Positions 31,392-37,273 of a stretch of DNA of 37,273 nt are shown piece after piece. Position numbers and translations under genes: made by a program. The notes beneath the pieces were generated by a model. The model was not told the DNA's origin and searched no databases. It saw only the letters and a program-made list of their open reading frames with translations. Each line of letters begins with the position of its first letter. The first letter of the stretch is position 1. Source of the stretch: Sulfurirhabdus sp043759595. GTDB taxonomy: Bacteria > Pseudomonadota > Gammaproteobacteria > Burkholderiales > SMCO01. The stretch is taken from the NCBI GenBank assembly GCA_043759595.1, contig JAYVLG010000059.1:1-37273 (forward strand), in the 5' to 3' direction.

Positions 31392-31946
31392 ATGCAACCC
31401 ACGCAAACCCTTCTCACTTCAATTATTCTCAGCGCAGCACTATTATCTGTCACCAACGCCAATGCAACTCCTGTTCGGCTCGACTACTCTGTCTCTGGAA
31501 CCGGGATTTACCAATATGATTTTAACCTTGTCTTAGACAACCACGACTCAAGCTGGTCGCCTGGACAAACTGTCAGTGGGATAGTCTTTGGTGATTCGCC
31601 TTCATCGAGTCCTTTTAACGACTTCATTGGCGATCCCGCGTCGCTCCCTATAGGCCCATTTACTTCTTATACCAATATAAATGGCAGCCACAATGGCCCA
31701 ATGCTTTTAAACATCAGTTCTTTCTGGAGCCCAACCGCAGTAGGCAACAGTCTACATTGGTCAGGCACGTCTGCTACTTTCTTGGGTCAGGGACAGCTCC
31801 AATTCAGTACATTAATGGGCACTATGGCCACAGCTAATTTCGAGGTTGCACATCTTCAATCTGTACCCATCCCTGCCGCTGCATGGCTGTTCGTTTCTGG
31901 TCTTATTGGCTTGGCTGGTATTGCTCGCAAACACAAAACATCTTAA
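31392..31946 (+). CDS. Secreted protein with VPLPA-type C-terminal sorting signal
   Basis: This 184-residue protein has an N-terminal signal peptide (about 1-26, ending NANA) and a Ser/Gly/Asn-rich low-charge body. Its C-terminal tripartite tail is VPIPAAAWLF (158-167), the hydrophobic helix VSGLIGLAGIA, and basic RKHK. This is the VPLPA-CTERM variant of the PEP-CTERM family. Exosortase/archaeosortase enzymes recognise such tails, and the proteins end up at the surface or in the extracellular matrix, often with exopolysaccharide. The body shows no recognised domain and no enzyme motif. It stands alone behind a sigma-54 site, and no exosortase gene is in the window. The start codon has only a weak GGAT upstream. 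Confidence 0.85.
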   Translation: MQPTQTLLTSIILSAALLSVTNANATPVRLDYSVSGTGIYQYDFNLVLDNHDSSWSPGQTVSGIVFGDSPSSSPFNDFIGDPASLPIGPFTSYTNINGSHNGPMLLNISSFWSPTAVGNSLHWSGTSATFLGQGQLQFSTLMGTMATANFEVAHLQSVPIPAAAWLFVSGLIGLAGIARKHKTS

Positions 31947-32157
31947 TTAAGTTTTCTTGATTCGATTGCGGCAGCTAGATGGTCACCTTTTTTGGATTTT
32001 AGGTCATGAAAGTCTTTTGGGGGGCAAGGACAGGCATTTTCGATGTAACTGCCAGCTTAATATAGTCTACTTGTAACGAAGTAAATCTATCTCATTGATT
32101 TATAAATGGTTGCACACAGATTAAATACTCATTTAGTGTTGTATTTTCATTCAAAGC

Positions 32158-32300
32158 TTCACCGCAGAGACGCAGAGGTAAAAACGTCATTTCGTGGTGA
32201 ATGTTTGTGTTCCGTATTTGCTAGAGTGCTGCCTGGGCACTCGAATTGCGAAGACCTACACCTTGGTTTTCTCTGCGCCTCCGCGCCTCTGTGGTTAAAC
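32158..32300. repeat. Intergenic inverted-repeat element (CCGCAGAG type)
   Basis: The left end TTCACCGCAGAGACGCAGAG (32158-32177) and the right end (32268-32300, inverse complement rich in CAGAGGCGCGGAGG) are imperfect inverted copies of the widespread CCGCAGAGNCGCAGAG intergenic repeat. They flank about 90 bp of unrelated sequence. The element lies in the 389-bp gap 31947-32335 between the VPLPA protein and the BPSS1780-type gene. A 77-codon open frame across it (32106-32339) is a by-product of the repeat. The remaining part of the gap shows nothing notable. Confidence 0.6.
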
Positions 32301-32335
32301 AAGCTGCTTAAATTCACACAGAACAAAACTTCCTG

Positions 32336-33160
32336 TTAATCAGAAGCCAAATCAGGTGTAGCTGATTCCGGCTCAGGCGGCACAAAAATATCCCTATACC
32401 CGGTATAGATCGAGCCCACCAGTAAAACAAAAAAGATGAATATCACCGGAAAAACCAGCAGTGTTGCAATGGTTTGCCCCATTGCAGGGCCGCCCAGCTT
32501 GCTGAATATTGCAATAATAATGCCCAGCAAATAAGAGATGATTAAATCTGCCAGCAAATACAACATGCCATAAACCAGAAATGGCCACATGTTGCGGATA
32601 GACGCCTTGAAAGACATGACCATAGCGGCTACAGGGGGGACTTTATCAAATATTACCAGTGCCGGTGCAAACCAGACTGCGGTGGTAAATGGCAAAAATA
32701 TGAGCAAGCCTACGATAGATGGCCAGATCAGGTTGCTGCTGGCTTCTTTAAAGGCTTCTACGTCTGAACTCTCTGAAGCCATCAGCTTTAATAGGGCGTC
32801 AAACTCCTCGCCCCATCCCATCGTTAATATCCAGATGGTGAGTATTCCGGCCAGCAGCGAAAAACCGCCAATGGCAACGAGTGGTTTAGGTGTAGATTTA
32901 AACCCCGCCAGGAGATGCTTGAGTACTAGCGGCTTGCCTTCTTCCAGGTCTTTCACGCCGAGCAGCAACCCCGCTTGCAGAATTGGCCATAGCATAAAGA
33001 AGACCACAATACCGATTACCGGTACAGCCATCAGAAACAGGCTGCCAAAAAAAGACAGCGCCATGATAGCCATCCACAACGAGGGGTTAGCTAAAAATAT
33101 GTGCCAACCATCCCGGAGCCATTTCCACCCATAGAGCGGATTCAGTTTACGTATAACCAT
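32336..33160 (-). CDS. BPSS1780-family integral membrane protein
   Basis: This 274-residue protein has about six transmembrane helices. The N-terminal signature GWKWLRDGWHIFLANPSLW is followed by LWPILQAGLLLGVKDLEEGKP and the SFKASIRNMWPFLVYG segment, the pattern of the betaproteobacterial BPSS1780 family. The function is unknown. It lies 21 bp after thrB on the same strand; this neighbour is commonly seen with thrB, DUF2782 and polA in betaproteobacteria. A short acidic C-terminal tail ends the protein. Confidence 0.85.
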   Translation of the reverse strand: MVIRKLNPLYGWKWLRDGWHIFLANPSLWMAIMALSFFGSLFLMAVPVIGIVVFFMLWPILQAGLLLGVKDLEEGKPLVLKHLLAGFKSTPKPLVAIGGFSLLAGILTIWILTMGWGEEFDALLKLMASESSDVEAFKEASSNLIWPSIVGLLIFLPFTTAVWFAPALVIFDKVPPVAAMVMSFKASIRNMWPFLVYGMLYLLADLIISYLLGIIIAIFSKLGGPAMGQTIATLLVFPVIFIFFVLLVGSIYTGYRDIFVPPEPESATPDLASD

Positions 33161-33181
33161 TTATTTAATTCAAGTGAAGGT

Positions 33182-34132
33182 TCATACCCACAGCCGCTGC
33201 AGTTCATTCTGAGCAGTTATATGACCTTGCAGGATACGCTGGAAGTGAGAAGGGTCCTTGGCATGCGTCAGTTCGCCAGGCCTCGGGAAATAAAAATCGT
33301 ACAAGCGGGATAGCCAGAAACGCAACGCTCCGGCGCGAAGCATGACTGGCCAGGCACCTCGTTCCAGTGCAGTAAAAGGCCGGGTGGCATGGTATGCCTT
33401 AAGCAATGCCAGCATGCGTTCACGGTCCAGCTGTCCATCGGCATCCACGCACCAGTCATTAACGGTGATGGCGACGTCGTAAAGCCAGACATCGTTGCAC
33501 GCGTAGTAAAAATCAATCACGCCACCAATGGTATCGCCATTAAACAGGACATTGTCGCGGAATAAATCTGCATGAATGACGCCTCTGGGCAAATCCTGGA
33601 AACGGTATAGCGCCTGGTAACGCAATTCTTCCTTGAGCATGGCGGCTTCTGCCAGTGGCAGCTTTGGTAATACTTCTGGCGCGGTGGCTTTCCACCAATG
33701 GGGGCCACGCGGGTTTTCCATGGTTGCACTATAGGATTTTCCCGCCAGATGAATATCCGCCAGCATTTCACCTACTTGTGCGCAATGGTGTGCCGTGGCC
33801 TGTTCGATGGATTTGCCTTGCAGACAACTGACGAGGCAGGCAGGCTTGCCTTCCAGCTCGCCCAGAAATGAATTGTCCTGACTGGCTATCGGGCTGGGGC
33901 AGGGCACGCCATGACTGGAAAGATGCGCCATCAGATTGATGAAATAGGGCAACTCTTCCGCAGTCAATTTCTCAAACAGGGTCAGCACAAACCGACCATG
34001 ACTGGTCGTGACAAAGTAATTGGTGTTTTCGATGCCGGAAGCGATTCCCTGTAAATCATTCAGGGAGCCAATCGCGTAGCGCTTGAGCCAGAGTGTCAGC
34101 TGCTCAGTGGAGACGGTTGTATAGACAGACAT
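33182..34132 (-). CDS. thrB: Homoserine kinase (ThrB2, aminoglycoside-phosphotransferase fold)
   Basis: This 316-residue protein begins MSVYTTVSTEQLTLWLKRY. It has the substrate-side motif GIASGIENTNYFV, the kinase catalytic loop HADLFRDN (His187, Asp189, Asn194) and the metal-binding GGVIDFYYAC (Asp207). This is the non-GHMP type of homoserine kinase found in many beta- and alphaproteobacteria. It phosphorylates homoserine with ATP in threonine synthesis. It lies between the DUF2782 gene (50 bp) and the BPSS1780-type gene (21 bp). Confidence 0.95.
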   Translation of the reverse strand: MSVYTTVSTEQLTLWLKRYAIGSLNDLQGIASGIENTNYFVTTSHGRFVLTLFEKLTAEELPYFINLMAHLSSHGVPCPSPIASQDNSFLGELEGKPACLVSCLQGKSIEQATAHHCAQVGEMLADIHLAGKSYSATMENPRGPHWWKATAPEVLPKLPLAEAAMLKEELRYQALYRFQDLPRGVIHADLFRDNVLFNGDTIGGVIDFYYACNDVWLYDVAITVNDWCVDADGQLDRERMLALLKAYHATRPFTALERGAWPVMLRAGALRFWLSRLYDFYFPRPGELTHAKDPSHFQRILQGHITAQNELQRLWV

Positions 34133-34182
34133 AATTTAATCGTGAAGGATAAACAGAAAAAGCATGGTAATACTGCTTACCC

Positions 34183-34515
34183 TTAAAATCTCATCAAAAC
34201 CCACTGGGGTACGCGCACGCCTGAATCCAGGTTATCCTGTCGGGCAAACTGACCATCGCCGCGCTGATCGACCAGATAATAAGACACCCCGTGCGGCGGT
34301 GTGACCTTCAGCATATAAAGTCGGCCATTAAGGCGATACTGCTCTACCTTGTCTTCGCCCTGCTTGATAATAGTTACCTGCGGCTCCATGGACTCATCCA
34401 CTATTGCTGGCGGCTCTGGCAACGGCTCCAGATCCTTCGGTTGTGTGCCCGTACCTGCTGCATAGGCAGGGAGCGTAGTCAGGCAAAACATGAGTGTAGC
34501 GATTGTGTGGCGCAT
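34183..34515 (-). CDS. DUF2782 periplasmic protein
   Basis: This 110-residue protein has a signal peptide ending at about AYAA (residue 20) and a Pro-rich linker (LEPLPEPPAIVDE). The DUF2782 core follows: EDKVEQYRLNGRLYMLKVTP, then SYYLVDQRGDGQF and RVPQWVLMRF. The family is small, proteobacterial and uncharacterised. It is typically found next to polA and thrB, as here, and is probably co-transcribed with the LOG gene upstream (48-bp gap). Confidence 0.92.
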   Translation of the reverse strand: MRHTIATLMFCLTTLPAYAAGTGTQPKDLEPLPEPPAIVDESMEPQVTIIKQGEDKVEQYRLNGRLYMLKVTPPHGVSYYLVDQRGDGQFARQDNLDSGVRVPQWVLMRF

Positions 34516-34563
34516 AGGATTTCCTTTAATTTAAACCCATTTTAGCATGATTATCCCGGCTGC

Positions 34564-35295
34564 TTACAGGCTAAGCTGGATCTCGCGTTCTTGTGCAGAA
34601 GGCTCGAAACCACGAGCTTCGTAATGCTTGAAGATGGCGTCTACGACTTCTTTGGGTTCATTGATGACCTTGATCAGGTCCATGTCTTCCGGGTTGATCA
34701 TCCCTTCTTTAACCAACGTTGTCTTGAACCAGTCGATTAATCCTGCCCAGAAGGGCTCATGCACCAAAATGATCGGAATTTTGCGCGTCTTGCCGGTTTG
34801 CACCAGTGTCAGCGCCTCCATCAGTTCATCCATGGTGCCGAAGCCGCCTGGCATCACCACATAAGCCGTAGCAAATTTGACAAACATTACCTTGCGTGCA
34901 AAAAAATGACCGAAAGTCTGACTGATATCCTGATAAGCATTGTTATTCTGCTCATGGGGAAGTTGAATATTCAGGCCAACACTGGGTGATTTGCCAAAAA
35001 AAGCACCTTTATTTGCGGCTTCCATGATGCCAGGGCCGCCGCCTGAAATCACACTGAATCCGGCGTCTGACAGCTGCCGTGCGATTTGCTCGGTCAATAT
35101 ATAATAAGGGTCATCGGGTGAGGTGCGGGCACTGCCAAAAATACTGACTGCGGGCTGAATGCCACTTAAGCGTTCCGTGGATTCAACAAATTCTGCCATA
35201 ATCTCAAAAACGCGCCATGATTCCCGTGCAGTGTACGACGATTTGGCAAGCAACTCCGGATCAGCCATTTTAGGCAATTTATTGATAGAACTCAT
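34564..35295 (-). CDS. LOG-family (TIGR00730) Rossmann-fold protein
   Basis: The protein has 243 residues from ATG 35295; ATG 35268 (MADPELLAKSS) is an alternative, and the longer frame to 35337 runs into polA. It has the LOG family motifs GGGPGIMEAANKGAF (about 85-99) and PGGFGTMDELMEALTLVQTGK (in overlapping pieces, about 149-169). These bind phosphoribose and the nucleotide. Members are phosphoribohydrolases releasing free base from nucleoside 5'-monophosphates (cytokinin-activating in plants), not lysine decarboxylases as often named. The bacterial substrate here is unknown. Its start is only 19 bp from the divergent polA start. Confidence 0.9.
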   Translation of the reverse strand: MSSINKLPKMADPELLAKSSYTARESWRVFEIMAEFVESTERLSGIQPAVSIFGSARTSPDDPYYILTEQIARQLSDAGFSVISGGGPGIMEAANKGAFFGKSPSVGLNIQLPHEQNNNAYQDISQTFGHFFARKVMFVKFATAYVVMPGGFGTMDELMEALTLVQTGKTRKIPIILVHEPFWAGLIDWFKTTLVKEGMINPEDMDLIKVINEPKEVVDAIFKHYEARGFEPSAQEREIQLSL

Positions 35296-35314
35296 AGCTG
35301 GATACCCGCATTTA

Positions 35315-37273
35315 ATGGAAACGCAATCACAAAACAACCCTGTTGAACCCTCTTCCAGCGCTAAAACACTGCTGCTGGTAGATGGCTCTTCCTATCTCTA
35401 CCGCGCCTTTCATGCAATGCCGGACTTGCGCAATCAGCACAACGAACCTACCGGTGCCATTTATGGCGTACTCAACATGCTTCGCCGGCTGCATAAAGAC
35501 CACATCGCCGATTATAGCGCGTGTGTGTTTGACGCAAAAGGAAAAACCTTCCGCGATGACTGGTATCCGCAATATAAAGCCCATCGCCCCCCTATGCCGG
35601 ATGACCTGCGGTGCCAGATAGAGCCCCTGCTGGAAGCCATACGGGCCATGGGCTGGCCCCTGCTGATTGTGGATGGGGTTGAAGCGGATGATGTCATTGG
35701 CACACTGGGTTTATTGGCTGAAAAAGAGGGCATCCGCACCATTATTTCTACCGGTGACAAGGATATGGCCCAGTTGGTGAACCCCCATGTCACATTGGTC
35801 AACACCATGACCAATGAAACACTGGACAGGGAAGGGGTGATCAATAAATTTGGCGTCCCGCCAGAACGCATACAGGATTACCTGACGTTGATCGGCGATA
35901 CCGTGGATAACGTCCCTGGCGTGGAAAAAGTCGGCCCGAAAACCGCGGTAAAGTGGCTGGCTGAATACGGTTCACTGGACAATCTGGTCGCCAATGCAGA
36001 TAAAATTAAAGGCGTAGTGGGCGATAATCTGCGCAAAGCGCTGGATTGGCTGCCCATGGGTTACAAACTGGTTACCATTAAAACCGATGTGCCCTTACCC
36101 GTGGAAGTGCGAGGCTTACACCCCCAGCCACAGGACCAGGCCAAACTGACTGCGCTGTTTGGACAATTCGGATTTAAAACCTGGCTCCGGGAAATTGCCA
36201 GCGAGGAAACTGACCACGAGACAACAATTACAACAACACTCCCTGCGGTAACACGCAACTACGAAACCATTACAACCGAAGCTGCGCTGGATACCTGGCT
36301 AGCCAAAATCAGTTCCAGTGCACTGGTTGCCGTGGATACCGAAACCACCGGCCTTGACCCAATGATCGCCCGCCTGGTGGGTATTTCACTTTCGGTTGAA
36401 GCACACTACGGCGCCTATATCCCCCTTAACCATCGGTATCCTGGCGCGCCGGACCAACTCAGTGAAACCTATGTACTGCAACGCCTGAAACCCTGGCTGG
36501 AAGACCCATCCATGCTCAAGCTGGGGCAAAATATTAAATACGACCAGCATATCTTCGCCACCCATGGCATAAAGCTTGCGGGCGTGCATCACGACACCCT
36601 GCTTGAATCCTATGTACTGGAAAGCCATCGTCCCCATGATATGGACAACATGGCGTTACGCCACCTGGGCGTTAAAACCATTGCTTATGCCGAAGTCGCC
36701 GGTAAAGGGGCCAGCCAGATCGGTTTTGAAGATGTCTCTATCGAAACCGCAGCGGAATACGCCGCAGAGGATGCCGACATTACCCTGCAACTACACGAAT
36801 CCCTGTACCCGCAAGTCAGCGCAGACAGCAAACTGGAATACGTTTACCGCCACATCGAAATACCGCTGATCCAAATTTTGTATCAAATAGAGCGTAATGG
36901 CGTACTGCTGGATTCCAGACTGTTGGGCATCCAAAGCCATGAACTAGGCTTAAAGATACAAGAACTGGAGAAGCAAGCCCATATTCTGGCTGGGCAGCCG
37001 TTCAACCTGAACTCCCCCAAACAGATACAGGAAATTCTCTTCACCCAGCAAAAACTGCCGGTGATCAAGAAAACGCCAGGCGGCACCCCCTCAACGGACG
37101 AAGACGTGCTTCAAAAGCTGGCAGAAGACTACCCTTTGCCCAAATTGCTGCTGGAATATCGCGGCATCGCCAAACTGAAATCCACCTATACGGACAAGCT
37201 GCCCCGCATGGTGAATCCGGCAACCGGGCGCGTACATACCAACTACAGCCAGGCAGTCGCCATCACCGGCCGG
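35315..37273 (+). CDS. polA: DNA polymerase I, 5' part (runs off the right edge)
   Basis: 653 codons without a stop run from ATG 35315 to the end of the window. The order is the 5'-3' exonuclease domain (LLLVDGSSYLYRAFHAMPDL, GVEADDVIGTL, STGDKDMAQLV, GVEKVGPKTAVKWL), then the 3'-5' exonuclease with intact DTETTGLDP (Asp341, Glu343) and QNIKYDQHI. The polymerase domain starts at about 530 (FNLNSPKQIQEIL, then HTNYSQAVAITGR). The window ends just inside the TGRL...LQNIP region, so about 30% is missing. It removes primers and fills gaps in replication and repair. The proofreading residues are present, unlike in some bacterial PolA. It is divergent from the LOG gene, and no good ribosome-binding site is seen. 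Confidence 0.97.
   Translation, partial: METQSQNNPVEPSSSAKTLLLVDGSSYLYRAFHAMPDLRNQHNEPTGAIYGVLNMLRRLHKDHIADYSACVFDAKGKTFRDDWYPQYKAHRPPMPDDLRCQIEPLLEAIRAMGWPLLIVDGVEADDVIGTLGLLAEKEGIRTIISTGDKDMAQLVNPHVTLVNTMTNETLDREGVINKFGVPPERIQDYLTLIGDTVDNVPGVEKVGPKTAVKWLAEYGSLDNLVANADKIKGVVGDNLRKALDWLPMGYKLVTIKTDVPLPVEVRGLHPQPQDQAKLTALFGQFGFKTWLREIASEETDHETTITTTLPAVTRNYETITTEAALDTWLAKISSSALVAVDTETTGLDPMIARLVGISLSVEAHYGAYIPLNHRYPGAPDQLSETYVLQRLKPWLEDPSMLKLGQNIKYDQHIFATHGIKLAGVHHDTLLESYVLESHRPHDMDNMALRHLGVKTIAYAEVAGKGASQIGFEDVSIETAAEYAAEDADITLQLHESLYPQVSADSKLEYVYRHIEIPLIQILYQIERNGVLLDSRLLGIQSHELGLKIQELEKQAHILAGQPFNLNSPKQIQEILFTQQKLPVIKKTPGGTPSTDEDVLQKLAEDYPLPKLLLEYRGIAKLKSTYTDKLPRMVNPATGRVHTNYSQAVAITGR

Noticed and set aside
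32106..32339. 77-codon ORF before the BPSS1780-type gene
   Set aside because: It is translated mostly from the inverted-repeat element and has no protein-like conservation.
1..37273. tRNA, rRNA or known riboswitch
   Set aside because: Intergenic gaps were read on both strands; none shows a cloverleaf with a TTCGANNC arm, ribosomal RNA motifs or a riboswitch core that I could recognise.

Overview
The window looks like chromosomal DNA of a betaproteobacterium, most likely an autotroph of the Nitrosomonadales type (Gallionella/Sulfuricella/Nitrosomonas relatives). The reasons are a proteobacterial octameric-type phosphoribulokinase (26434-27309), the betaproteobacterial order rng-maf-rlmH-rsfS-nadD-proA-holA-lptE-leuS, a pilU/pilT pair divergent from yggS-proC-yggT, and the block BPSS1780-type membrane protein / thrB / DUF2782 / LOG protein / polA. 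The genus cannot be fixed from the sequence alone. I saw no rRNA, tRNA or CRISPR array.

Positions 1-3031 are an accessory patch unlike the rest. It holds the 5' end of a REP-associated tyrosine transposase (RAYT), an orphan ribbon-helix-helix protein with a palindromic operator, an unrecognised membrane protein, a relBE-type toxin-antitoxin pair with its own operator, and the broken C-terminal end of a Fic-family gene. Several palindromic repeats lie between them. These include a REP pair with GTAG feet (1514-1621) and two copies of a ~185-bp direct repeat (1325-1510 and 2848-3031). The second copy sits exactly where the Fic reading frame is cut off and stops 3 bp short of the yqaA stop codon.

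From 3035 onward the gene density is that of a compact core chromosome. 3035-8343 carries yqaA, a DJ-1/PfpI protein, a DUF4197 protein, two membrane-anchored TlpA-like thioredoxins around a DinB-family protein, hemJ (haem synthesis) and a THUMP-type rRNA methyltransferase. 8401-10637 holds the type IV pilus retraction ATPases. 10826-15428 is yggS-proC-yggT-DUF167 and a bacterial dynamin-like GTPase. It converges on the long minus-strand block 15420-26106, which covers RNA processing, ribosome maturation, NAD and proline synthesis, DNA polymerase III delta, LPS transport, LeuRS and a lytic transglycosylase.

26434-37273 has the isolated phosphoribulokinase gene with a visible promoter and strong terminator. 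It is followed by a MoaD-like protein lacking the C-terminal Gly-Gly, DedA, a rhodanese, UvrD helicase, and a secreted protein with a VPLPA-type C-terminal sorting signal. That last gene is preceded by a good sigma-54 promoter match. The window ends with the thrB block and a divergent polA that runs off the right edge.

The observations most worth checking are the sigma-54 site plus 5'-UTR hairpin ahead of the VPLPA-CTERM gene, the RAYT/REP/direct-repeat patch and its junction with the Fic pseudogene, the dynamin-like gene overlapping the DUF167 gene, the TlpA-DinB translational coupling, and the MoaD homologue without its reactive tail. No clearly new multi-gene defence or biosynthetic system is visible. 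All functions are assigned by reading motifs by eye, without database searches.
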